Below the pieces are notes generated by a model. That model worked only from the letters and a program-made list of their open reading frames with translations, was not told the origin of the DNA and searched no databases. Positions 11,122 to 21,355 of a DNA stretch of 64,000 nt are shown here, one piece after another; the stretch's first letter is position 1, and each line of letters begins with the position of its first letter. The stretch is taken from NCBI GenBank assembly GCA_033807695.1, contig CM066303.1, positions 4,402,001 to 4,466,000 of the forward strand, read 5' to 3'. Source of the DNA: Daedaleopsis sinensis (lineage: Eukaryota > Basidiomycota > Agaricomycetes > Polyporales > Polyporaceae). The position numbers were made by a program, and so were the translations under genes.

Positions 11122-12535
11122 ACATAGAATTCATCAAAGAGTATCTCACCGAACAAGTACAATTAGGGCACATGATGGGGCCGTATTCGAAGGAGGAGGT
11201 GCAAAAGATCCTTGGCTCTCGCTTCTGATCCTCGCTGCTGGTGGTGGTGGAGAAAGCAGGGTCAACACCCAGGAGCTTCAGGCTTATTCAAAACTTCTCT
11301 CAAGGAGGAAGAAGGAGTCTTGGTGAACGACATGATCTATGCGGATGACTTGCCAACAAAATGGGGCACGGCAGCGAAGGTCACCGAGCATGTGAGTAGA
11401 AATTCAGTTCTCATTTCGCAGTCGCCGAAAAGCGGGCTGAGATGCCGGTACGGGTGAGAGAGTGGAACACCGGTACGGGCGGAGTCGAAATCACCAGTAT
11501 GGGCACGACATGAAGCACGAGCTGGACACCGGTGCGAGCGAGAGCCAAACACTGGTACGGGCGTGAGCTGAACGCCGGTACGGGCGAGTCGAGACAGCCA
11601 GTTGGGCTCAACGCAACGCCGGGGGGGAGGGGGAGAGACGTGCGCGCCGGTATGGGGTGACAGGCAGCGGGGCGGCACAGTGCGCTAACGAGCTATTGCA
11701 GGTGGCAAAGGCCCCACCGGGCGCGCAGATGGCCACCCTCGACATAGATGCGGTGTTCCGCAGAATCCCTGTGCACCCCGCGCACAAGCAGTACATTGTT
11801 GTACAGTGCGCACTGGGCCAATTCTTCATAGATCACGTTGTTCCGTTTGGAATCCGCTCAGGCGCAGGGATTCAGGGAGCAGTTATGGATGCGATAGTAG
11901 ACATCTTGGATGTGTTAGGCTACGGTCCCAACGAAATGTGGGTAGACGATCTCGACAATCTAGGCTATCCAATTGCTAAAGGGCTAATCCCGGGGACGTG
12001 GGTATACAGCTATTGTCTCGCTGATATCTTTCAGATTGCAGAGTGCTTAGGCATTCAGTGGCATCTGATCAAAACAACTGAGTACGGGTTTATAGGAATC
12101 TAGGTGGGGTTCCTGTGGAATCTGCTGGACAAGTCTGTCTCGCTACCGGAGAAAAAGAGGCTCAAGTGTGTCGCGCGCGTCAAGGAGGCGCTGGAGGCGA
12201 TGGGGGGCGGCTCGAAGCAAGTCAGTCTCGACTTGATGCAAAAACTCAACAGCACCCTCTCGCACATCACCTTTGTGTACCCTGAAGGCCGCACGTACCT
12301 CACAAACCTCTGCTCATTCATCGGCAAGTTTAAGAATGATCACGTGGTCAGGTGGTCACCAAAATTGCTCATATTCGACATGGTCTGGTGGCGGGATCTC
12401 CTGGAGCACCAAGGGATCAAGCGCTATCTACACCCGCACGGTGAGCATTAGGACCTGGGAGTCTGGGTAGACGTGTCGTCCAACTGGGGCATAGGCATCG
12501 TCGTCCAGAACGAGTGGGACGTGTGGAAATGATAT
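11122..12535 (+). pseudogene. Reverse transcriptase remnant (VDDL-type), interrupted by a minisatellite
   Basis: Pieces in order: FIKEYLTEQVQLGHMMGPYS (11122), ADDLPTKWGTAAKVTEH (11341), a 270-bp interruption, then PPGAQMATLDIDAVFRRIPV (11715), DHVVPFGIRSGAGIQG, the catalytic-type WVDDL (11940), a stop at 12101, then GFLWNLLDKSVSLPEKKRL, WSPKLLIFDMVWWRDLL, and the first RNase H block DLGVWVDVSSNWGIGIV ending at a stop (12529). Frameshifts near 11225 and in-frame stops make it inactive. The order and the VDDL box are reminiscent of DIRS-like or related basidiomycete RTs; no tyrosine recombinase was seen. Confidence 0.65.
11441..11600. repeat. Degenerate minisatellite within RT remnant
   Basis: Repeated words ccggtacgggcgag / caccggtacgggcg / cactggtacgggcg spaced about 30 nt, five to six imperfect units. 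It separates two parts of the RT that are contiguous in protein homology. Confidence 0.6.
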
Positions 12536-12619
12536 AGTTTCAGTGAACTCAACTAGTTACAGAGGACTAGCTAGTTGTTTTTAACTAGTTGAATAGACCG
12601 ACTACTAACCGATCGTTAA

Positions 12620-12815
12620 CGCCCATATAAGCGCTCGCCTAGGGCCCCCCGACATGCACTCACTTAGGGCTGTGCCGACTTGCACTCGCTTAGGGATGCA
12701 CCAACTTGTGCTCGCTTAGGGCCCACTGACATCCACTCGCTTAGGGCTCACCGACGTGGGCTCGCTTAAGACTATGATGACGTGCACTCTCTTAGGACCA
12801 CACCAATGAGCGCTC
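12620..12815. repeat. Minisatellite, about 27-nt unit, six to seven copies
   Basis: Tandem units of the form cactcgcttagggc..accgacatg vary by a few bases: actcacttagggctg, actcgcttagggatg, gctcgcttagggccc, actcgcttagggctc, gctcgcttaagactat, actctcttaggaccac. It lies between the RNase H stop and a perfect hairpin. Confidence 0.75.
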
Positions 12816-12833
12816 ACTGTAGATTATACACAT

Positions 12834-12880
12834 GGGCTTGCAAGATGCCCGGTTTCTAAACCGGTCAGACTTGCAAGCCC
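12834..12880. repeat. Two-tier perfect hairpin
   Basis: The outer stem gggcttgcaag (12834-12844) pairs with cttgcaagccc (12870-12880). The inner stem ccggttt (12849-12855) pairs with aaaccgg (12858-12864) around a 2-nt loop. No coding frame overlaps. Could form a cruciform; function unknown. Confidence 0.75.
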
Positions 12881-13461
12881 CAGGAACAGTGATGTAGATC
12901 AGTGCGCCCGTCGCGCGCTCTGATGCTCATATCAGCGCGTGCGCAACGGGCCCACTAACGAGCAATAGCCGAGCCATCGCTGATGGGGCTGCCTGCCGCC
13001 TCTGCTCGCCTCTGCCCGAGTTGCGAAGAGGGAGAGCAGCAGTAGGGGGCAGACAGAGTCGGTGACGTTGATGGGGAGCATGAGGAGAGGCGGGTAGAGG
13101 CAACGGGCAGCGGGGAGGCGGGAATACCAACGGCGGGAACATTAATGGCGGGGAGAACGGGCGCGTTTTCAACGCCCGACACCCGCATCAACGCCCGCCA
13201 CCTGAATCCCCGCCCGCCACCTGCCGCCTGCCGCCCATCGCTTCCATCCTGTTCCCGCCGCCGCCTATACTCGATTGATGATTGGGAAGAGTTGCGGGGG
13301 TAGGCCGTGCGTCAGAGGTGCATCATGAGCGAGTAGAGGAGGCGGGCAGAGGTCGCGGACGGAGGCGGTGGGCGCAGCCTGCGCGGCGGCGGGGGGAAGC
13401 GATGGGCGCTGACGGGGATGGCATTGATGCCGGCAGCCGTAGGGATTGATGAACTTCATCG
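12881..13461. other. GC-rich low-complexity spacer
   Basis: Runs of cgcccgcc/ggcgggc words (about 13000-13260) mixed with imperfect inverted copies. No gene recognised. It separates the RT remnant from the Ty3/gypsy piece, so two different elements abut here. Confidence 0.45.
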
Positions 13462-15119
13462 ATGCGCTTCTCGCAGCCCAAGCTGGAGCTGTACGGCTTG
13501 TTCCACGCGCTCCGCGCGATGAAGCTCTGGCTCGTGGGCGTCCAGAACTTAGTGGTCGAGATTGACGCGACAACAATACACGACATGCTGAAGAACCCGG
13601 ACATTGTGCCTAGTGCGGTTATGAACCGGTGGATCATCGCGATCAATATGTTCCACTTCGAGCTACGCCATGTACCCGGGGTACTGCACGGACCTGACGG
13701 ACTCAGCCGGCGGGTTCGATAGCCGGACAACGGAGAAGGCGACCCAGAGGAGAATGAAGAGTTCGACGACTGGATTGACAACATGTACGGCTTCCTGCAC
13801 CTTGTGAACCTACCGCCGCGGCTACCGGACGCGCCCATCGTGTACTCCACGCCGTGCACGGCGCGCGAAGTCAACACCTTCTTCCAGCAGACCAGCGGGA
13901 CGGCCGCATCAGCTCCGGCAATCAAACCACCCGACTACAGTGCCTGTCCGCGTACCTCAGCGGCACAGGAGTTCGATGCGCGCATAGACCTCGTCCGGCT
14001 CTGGCTGAAGGACGGTTCCCTGCCAACGTTGTCGGAACGCGCGCGTGAACGGTTCGAGAAGTATGTGCGGCAGTTCTTCCTGCGCGACGACCGCCTATGG
14101 CGTATCTCGCGCGACGGGAACCATCGGCGGGTACTGGGCCGTGAGACGCGTATGGAGGTACTGGTAGGGCTACACGACCACCTCGGCCACCGCGGATCGC
14201 CGTGACAATATCATTTGTGGGGGAACACTTCTGGTGGCCCGAGATGAAGGCCGACATTGCCTGGTATGTCAAGTCCTGCCATCAATGCCAAGTCCGCCAG
14301 ACCTCGCGCGTCCAGATCCCGCCCACGGTCGCACTGCCCGCGCCCCCCATGGTCCGTGTCCACATGGACACGATGGACATGCCTGGCTGATACAAGCACT
14401 TCTTCCACGCACGCTGCGCGACAACGAGTTATGCAAAAGGCCGCGCCTCCACCGTACAAACCGCGAAGGCCCTGGGCGACTGGATCTATCAGGACCTACT
14501 GTGCCGGTGGGGTGCCCTCTCCGAGATTGTGTCTGACAACGGGTCCGCCTTCGTCGCGGCCCTCGAGCACCTGGAGCGACAATATCACGTGAAGCACATC
14601 CGGATTTCGGGCTACAATTCGCGCGCGAACGGGATCGTGGAGCGCGCGCATGTCGACGTCCAGGAGGCGCTGTTCAAGTCTTGCTTCGACGACGCGCAGA
14701 GCGAGTGGGTGTCCAGAGTCTACTCAGTGCTCTGGGCGGACCGCGTAACCACGCGGCGTCGAATGGGGTGTTCCCCTTACTTCGCAGTGACTGGGACGCA
14801 GCCTATCTTACCTTTCGACATCGCTGAAGCCACTTACCTCATGCCGACACCGACGGAGCTCCTCTCGATGGCGGACCTCATCGCGCAGCGTGCGGTGGCA
14901 CTGCAGAAACATCCAGAACAGCTTGAAAAGCTACGCTCACGAGTGTATCGCGCGAGAGTCCATGCGGTGCAAGAGTTTGAACGCCTGCACACGCGGACAA
15001 TACGCGGCTACAACTTTGCGTGCGGAAGGCTGGTTCTCATCCGGAACACGGCAATTGAGAAGTCCCTCACGACGATGCTGGCGCGAAGGCGACCGTCGCG
15101 CCTGGAGGCGCAACAGTAG
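13462..15119 (+). pseudogene. Ty3/gypsy pol remnant: RNase H end, H2C2 finger, integrase core
   Basis: 13462-13722 gives SQPKLELYGLFHALRAMKLW and RHVPGVLHGPDGLSRR, the C-terminal RNase H of Ty3/gypsy pol. Next come an H2C2 zinc-binding region (HDHLGHRGSP; after a frameshift near 14200, WWPEMKADIAWYVKSC..C) and the rve core with all three acidic residues (HMDTMDMPG, VSDNGSAF, NGIVERAH). A stop at 14388 and a frameshift break the chain. Runs to a stop at 15119. Protease, RT and LTRs of the same element are not contiguous, so this is a dead fragment carried in the 14.3-kb element. Confidence 0.8.
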
Positions 15120-15712
15120 ACGGCATGGGCGAAGATATGTGGCCCCTGGCAGGCAACAATGCAGGTGCCGAGGAGGCGAGTGTCGTTCCCGGAGGCAGAG
15201 ACGTAGACAACACGGCAGGGTGGTCGACGAGACCGGTTGAGAGGAGCCATCAGGGGTGGACGGTGTTGCAGGTTCAGAGGTGGATGTCGCACCTGCTAGC
15301 GCCGTCGACTTGCAGGCGGGCGGAGAGCCTGAGGGATGCAGATATGTAGAATGATGCGTTGATGAGCCTCAGGACCAGCTAAGCCCTGGAATCTCCGCGC
15401 AGCATCTCACTATTCGCGCCCTTCTGTCAATTCACACAGTAGGAAGACGAGCGGCTTCACAAGGAAGGCGAGTGACTACCGAAGAAGCGAGCACGAAGAC
15501 ATGCCATTCCAAGAGTCAAAGGCGTCGATGCCGAGCTGCCGGCGGCTGACCGAGGTCGCAAGAGCTCCAGCCAGGACAGAGGAGGTGATCGATCGAGGGT
15601 CCGATCTAGGCGGGCACCACGGAGCCCAGCGATTGGCACGAAGGCCATCGGAAGAGGCACGGAAGGCAGGGGAGTGAGGAGGACGGCCTTCCGAGGCCTA
15701 TGCAGGCAAGCG

Positions 15713-16250
15713 GCTGTGCGACAGACGTGATCACGTGGTGACGCGCCACACGACTAAGCACTCTCGTGACCGTGGATGCAAGTTGAGTGGCGACGTGATA
15801 GGCTCAGCGCAAATACCTACTTAACCACCGGAGTGCGCCGCAGGGGTTCAGGAGAGGAGGATCGCGACGTGAGCGTGGGAAGGCCAGGGTTTCCTATGAT
15901 TGGATGGTTAGTATGTTAGCTGTAGCTTATTCGACGGCAATTTGTACAGTATATAAGGCGGCGGGACTGCAGCCCAGCAATGCAGCGCAGTAGCTCCAGA
16001 GATCGAGTCCGAGAACGAGAATCATCCAGTCGACACTCTATTGAAGACCGCTAGTCCTCAAGTTCCTCTAGCAGAGCAGCCTTACACTAGGAAGTTGCTT
16101 GACTTCCATCTGAAGTCGGTCAACTTCCCTGTCTACCGTCGACCGGCCACGTGACGAAGAGCAACTACACCGGGAACCTGTCCTCCACCTCGCAACCTAC
16201 TAGGTAGCTTATCTTATGCTCGTTTGGGTGTGTGTTTCGCCCAGCGACCC
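15713..16250 (+). mobile_element. Probable LTR (3' LTR of the gypsy remnant) with TATA box
   Basis: Non-coding segment downstream of the integrase starting about tgtgcgacagacgtgatcacgtgg. It has a TATA box (gtatataagg, 15951-15960) followed by sequence with the look of an R/U5 region. There is no matching 5' copy to set exact ends, so the boundaries are approximate. 15120-15712 between pol and this segment holds no recognised gene. Confidence 0.4.
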
Positions 16251-16254
16251 AGAG

Positions 16255-17435
16255 TTACCCCATCAGCGTGGCTACAGTGGCTGGCTGTGCGTCTGCCTTC
16301 TTGGCTCGCTGCTTGCCCTCGCTTTTGTTGACCGGTTGAAGTGCGGGGCGATCAAACTGTGATAAGAACTCCTTGTTAGCGGCCTGGGTGTTTAGACAGC
16401 CGATCTCCCATTCCGACGAATTGCGGTGTAGCCAGAGGAACAGGCAACATTCTTCGCCTTCCATGCTATCAAGACGACGACACATCGCATCGTTGAGTCC
16501 CAGGTTGTCGGGAGTCGGCACTGTTGCTCCCTCGGGAACATCGACGGTCATGGCTTGCCTTTCGGGGGCGGTCTCGTCTTCGTGTTCATCTTTGCTAGAC
16601 TCGGAGTCGTCTGAGTCTGACGACTCAGTGCCGGACGCGCGTGCCGATTCCTCATCGTCTGAAACGTTCCGACGCGCGCGTTTCTTCGGCCTTGTCATTG
16701 TCAAAGAGCGAGCGACGCGCGTCTTTGACGGGGCGGAACTCGGCCCAGCTTCAGGCGGTACCGGTGGTAGTTGCACTCCCGGGTCGGACGGACCAGTGGT
16801 GGATGGCCCCAAGGGATGTTGCTCTGCGTAATCTAAACGCAGTGATGAGACCATGAGCCCCAGAAACATTGACATGACGGGCACACCTTCAGTAGCCATC
16901 AGAAAACGAGTAAACGATGGCATGACTTCGTGCGAGAAGACGGTGCCTTCGACACCGTGCCATGTGCGCCCTCCGGTTGCCTTGCCAGTGTTGATGCTAA
17001 GTAGCTAATGAGCATGATAGCCATGGACATAGCTAAGCAAGGCAGACATACCATCGAATTTCGAACTCCTTGTCTTGGGACTTGACTGGGACTCCAGCAA
17101 CCAGAGTCAGATAGAAGCCGGTATATACTCTAATAAGCTCTAAGAGAGGCTGCACGACGGTGACGAAGGTAGAGCAAGCCCTGCGTAAATGTCAGACATC
17201 AACACACCTCCCCATATAGCGGTACGTACCTCGATTTAGAGTCTTCATCTTGGGGCACTCCGGCTGTAGGCACTGTCTCAGCTTCATAGGCCTGCATGTC
17301 GAGTGTGTGCATGGCCTCGACCTCGACGTGTAGCTGCTCGACGTATTCTTTGCTTGCCTGCTCCAGCATCTTGCGAGCAATGATGCTGTGAAAGTTCATT
17401 TGCTCTCTGTCAGGAGAACTGTACGTCACCCTCAC
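16255..17435 (-). CDS. Truncated host-like gene carried in the element (unknown function, at least three exons)
   Basis: Three exons with matching phases on the minus strand: from about 17435 to 17230, 17180-17052, and 16996-16255. Conserved-looking text includes KMLEQASKEYVEQL, FVTVVQPLLELIRVYTGFYL, TWHGVEGTVFSHEVMPSF, then an acidic/Ser-rich part with a basic nuclear-localisation-like cluster RPKKRARR. No named domain recognised. The upstream frame has no ATG before it meets the arm repeat (only MNFH at 17397), so the 5' end is probably cut. The 3' end reads LMG with a possible donor (ggtaact) beside the LTR at 16250, so the 3' end may be cut too. It is the only piece of the interior that reads as an uninterrupted spliced gene. 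Confidence 0.55.
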
Positions 17436-17458
17436 CCGCGTACTACTTCAGTAATTGT

Positions 17459-17826
17459 GTGATCATAGAATTCCAGTAATCATTTGAGCAAGCCGGCATC
17501 TGTCAATTGTCATCTAATAGATAATTAATCTGATTATCTTCCATTGTCAACTTTATAGTCAATCTACCTATTATCTATTCTACTTTATCTGTCCATCATT
17601 TGTTAACTAAGATTCATCTTTGTCCATCTTCTAATGTCAATTTTGTAGTCAATCTGTCCATCTTGTATTATCAACTATATGAGTAGTTAATCTATTAATC
17701 GCTTGTTATTCTGAAAGCTGCTCTTTTAAGTTTGGACAATGTCATAGTAGACTATCTATTTTTCTACATTCTATTACTGTACCATTGGCCTGTGACACAC
17801 ATCTGAGCCGCCAGATTTGAGCAATC
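17459..17826 (-). repeat. Extra copy of the subterminal arm segment
   Basis: About 365 bp from the segment tgatcatagaattccagtaatc to gcgg/gagccgcc repeats 18366-18720 directly and corresponds to 6640-7011 in inverse orientation. It ends exactly where the arm homology stops, so the right side of the element carries two copies and the left side one. Confidence 0.75.
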
Positions 17827-17830
17827 TGTG

Positions 17831-19843
17831 TGGCGCCTTTGAGGCGTTAAAAAAAAGTGTAAGCTGGCCAGTCGGGGCCAGCGGACACTGGATCAAACAC
17901 ACGAGAGCATGCAGCCAAGTAACGATCAAAGGCTGTGTTGCGCGAGAAGAGACTAAGTATGGATACAAAAGAGCACGAGAAGGGGACGTACCTGCGTTGC
18001 GCGAGAAGAGACTAAGGCGCAACGCAGGGCGTCGAGGGGGAATATGTATGTAAATGAGAACTGAATATGAGAGGTCTGAGCACTGTCCGTCTGTCCAATC
18101 CTGTCTGTCCGCCACTACCGTCCAATCTGCTGTGTCCGCTGTCCTCCCTCTGTCTGTCACCTCTCCGTCATCTGTCCGTCACATTGTTGTCTTGTCGTCC
18201 AAGCCGTATCCCGAGCCGTGTCCCGTGTAATGGCATTACAGTCAGGCACAAAATGAAAGGTTAGGCATGAAAGACACATTGTACGCTTAAAAGAAGCAAG
18301 GACCAGGCAGTGCTTCTGGAGCCACATGGAGGAAACCCTCGAGCAGGTACAGAGGTGTGAAGTGTTGCGATCATAGAATTCCAGTAATCATTTGAACAAG
18401 CCGGCATCTGTCAATTGTCATCTAATAGATAATTAATCTGATTATCTTCCATTGTCAACTTTATAGTCAATCTACCTATTATCTATTCTGCTTTATCTGT
18501 CCATCATTTGTCAACTAAGATTCATCTTTGTCCATCTTCTAATGTCAATTTTGTAGTCAATCTGTCCATCTTGTATTATCAACTATATGAGTAGTTAATC
18601 TATTGATTGCTTGTTATTCTGAAAGCTGCTCTTTTAAGTTTGGACAATGTCATAGTAGACTATCTATTTTTCTACATTCTATTACTGTACCATTGGCCTG
18701 TGACACAGATTTGAGCAAATGGCTGGGTGACATGTGACACGGCCCAAAAGGTTGAACACAAAGGGTGTGTGATAGTGCACCATGCCAAATGGGGTAGGTG
18801 CCTGAGAAGTTGTTCTGAATGCAGCCATTAATTTGTGACAGATGACATACCCAGAAAATAAGATGGTTACATTTAAAACTCCGTTCTTACACTGGTGACA
18901 TTATCTCAGAGCTTATATTAGTAAGCTCTGAAATGATCTAGATCTCATTATAATATAGTACATACATGCTTCAGCTATACTCCTGATTAGCTTATATCAC
19001 CAGGCATGAGATATCTCACCAACATCTTAGCCTATACCATACTATTAGTTCACCAAGTTGATTTCTATCTATCTAGATGATATTATAGAGAGATGATTTA
19101 ATACTGATGCACTGAAATCATCTTGTGCTTCCTGTGAGTGGATTATTGATAATGGCCTATCAGTCTACAGCTATATCTACTGGTACCATGATGGCATTAT
19201 ACTACATCAATTCATGAAGATTATGGCTAGAATTATAATGAATATGTGGTGAAGTTATTGTAAAGAAAGGCTAAAAAAAGCCAGAACTTACCTAGAATAA
19301 TTTTATGGATAGAATGCGCCAATATAACTTGACATTATTATCAACATTGTCTTCAAACAAATCTGTGGTCTTTGATGTGCCACAGGCCTAAATCTATTGA
19401 TCCCCATATCAAATCATATTACAAATATATGCTCAAAGCTGATGCTAACAAAAACCAGCCGTACTATTGTAATATCAATCTGGAGAAGTTCTTGTATAAT
19501 ACACCCTTCTGAGCCACCACTAATTAATAATAATATCACCGGGACAATGCAGAACATATTATCATGAATCCTCTTTGTCATTTCAAGAGTCTTATTGTGA
19601 ATTGATTTACCAGATGTTCTTTGTGGTCTCTTGGCTTTTATATGTATATCTAGAGTGATGAATTCATAATCTAGCTTTAGAAACAATCCAAGACATAAGA
19701 GAGCATCTAAGACAAGCTAACTGTGATACTAGATGAAATAAGATTTGCCCACAAAACACCGAGATGATGCTGAAGATTATTAGTCATACTTCAAGATAGG
19801 ATCTTAATAAGATCGCTGAAATAAGGCATATTTCCCCACAGTG
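17831..19843 (-). repeat. Right inverted arm of the 14.3-kb element
   Basis: Reverse complement of 5517-7870 without the solo LTR. It preserves the empty AGCAG site near 18121-18131. Ends ...ccccacagtg at 19843, followed by ATA. Confidence 0.85.
19414..19686 (-). CDS. 90-aa ORF in right arm, copy of 5674-5946
   Basis: Same protein as the left-arm ORF, because the arms are nearly identical. Unknown function, possibly a chance frame. Confidence 0.25.
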   Translation of the reverse strand: MFLKLDYEFITLDIHIKAKRPQRTSGKSIHNKTLEMTKRIHDNMFCIVPVILLLISGGSEGCIIQELLQIDITIVRLVFVSISFEHIFVI

Positions 19844-19846
19844 ATA

Positions 19847-20815
19847 TGTGTCCATCTTCGAGATCGCGAAGGCCGCAATGATGAAATGCAATGCGCGAGT
19901 GCATTGCCCGTCGCTCCGCGAAGCCACCCAACTCTATCCCATCGCGGTCCGCCAGTGCCTCTACACGCTACCCCACCCGCCCAACAGCCTGAGGCCCTGA
20001 GTGCCCTGCCCCCTCGCCGCGCCCGGGGAGCAGCTGGCACAGGGAACGAGTCACCCGCACTTTCTGATTCTGTGCGCACTGTACCCCGGGCCCGGCGCAT
20101 ATCGCCCAAACGGTCCGCCTGAGACGCATACTCGACCGTGGGGAGCGTCGACGTCCGCCCGGAGCGACCGTGCTGATTTCACCGGTGCGTGTCCCTCCAT
20201 CTCCCCTATCTCCCACACGCCCAGCTGCTGCCTGAGCCTGAGCTTGTTCCTAATAGCACCCACCCCTTTGCTCTGCTCTGCATCCGACCCTAGGCCTTGC
20301 AGGTGCGCACATTGGCATTGGCTTACACTGAAGCTCTGGCCTCGGCTCCACTTGATTAGCTATAGGACGCCGCGCACTACTTTAACTTGATGACTAGTAC
20401 TAGTACTAGTCGTCCCTGGGCTGGGCGGCGCACGCTATGGACTCTCCCCCGCTCCGGAGTCCGTCGCAGCTTGTCAAACTACAGGCTCCAACTTAGCACG
20501 ACACGATACGGCAGCAACCATAAGAACGGGACGCCCGGTACCTCCGCCCCCATATGCGGCACAAAGCCCCGGGGCGCTGATCTATCATCACCCGGACGGC
20601 ATTGATCTGCACTAACCCCGGACGCACGGACGCACGGACGCACTGACGCGCACACTCGCTTGTAAGTTGTGATACTGACCGGACAGTGGACACGGAGTCT
20701 GTGCTTCCTCCCAGATGCAGACTCTCGGAGTCGGACTCCGGTCGTCTACAGTCTGCCATCGGGGGATGCAGGCAAGATCATGATGCAGCGCGCGTCCCCA
20801 AGTCAAGTACTTCCA
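19847..20815. other. GC-rich gene-free flank of the 14.3-kb element
   Basis: No recognisable exon. Frames such as 20001-20390 are Pro/Ser/Arg-rich and typical of random reading in GC-rich DNA. A small tandem (gacgcacg/gacgcacg) occurs near 20625-20645. Confidence 0.45.
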
Positions 20816-21355
20816 TGCATCTGCTCTACATCCAGGTACCGTACTCCAAGCTTCAAAGCTTCAGGTTCCAAGACTCGTACTCTACGCACATCATGCACAC
20901 GCTCTCCGGACGCCCACTGCCCACGCGACAGCATCCGAATCAAACTCTACTGAACTTCTATCATGTGGCGGCGCACTCTTCCCGAATCCCAGCGTCGTGC
21001 GTGCATCTGCTGTACATCCGATCCCTTGTCCTCCAAGCTTCAAAACGCGTGCGCACACGCACACGCTCAAGCCCTCCTGACGCCCACCCTCAGCGACAGC
21101 ATCCGAATCCGAATCAAACCCTACTCAACGTCCACGGCTTCGATCTCGTGGCGGCGCACTCCTCACTGTCGTGCATCTGCTGTACATCCGCATCCGATCC
21201 CTTGTCCTCCAAGCTTCAAACCGCGTGCGCACACGCACACGCTCAAGCCCTCCTGACGCTCAAGCCCTCCCGACGCCTCCGAATCCGAATCAAACCCAAG
21301 CGTCCACGGCCGCTTCGATCTCGTGGCGGCGCACGCTTCCCGGTCACCAGTGTCG
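20816..21355. repeat. Three-copy tandem repeat, unit about 170-185 bp
   Basis: Units begin tgcatctgct(c/g)tacatcc at 20816, 21002 and 21172. Each contains ccaagcttcaaa, a gcgcacacgcacacgctc segment, catccgaatc and ctcgtggcggcgcac before the next unit. Copies 2 and 3 are closer to each other than to copy 1. A single frame (20686-21369) is open across the array, but its composition is not protein-like. Confidence 0.75.

Larger units (their letters stand above)
5517..19843. mobile_element. 14.3-kb composite element with long inverted arms, CACTG...CAGTG ends, ATA target duplication
   Basis: The sequence starting at 5517 (cactgtggggaaatatgcc) is repeated in inverse at the right end, finishing ...tttccccacagtg at 19843. 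The trinucleotide ATA flanks both sides (5514-5516 and 19844-19846), as expected for a 3-bp target duplication. CACTG/CAGTG ends with a 3-bp duplication match the CACTA/EnSpm (CMC) superfamily; placing it there is inference because no transposase was found. The arms run 5517-7870 and 17831-19843 and are AT-rich, in sharp contrast to the GC-rich host DNA. The interior (7871-17830) holds decayed retroelement pieces, minisatellites and a truncated host-like gene. It could be a non-autonomous giant CACTA-like element or a fold-back element that collected other insertions. Confidence 0.8.
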
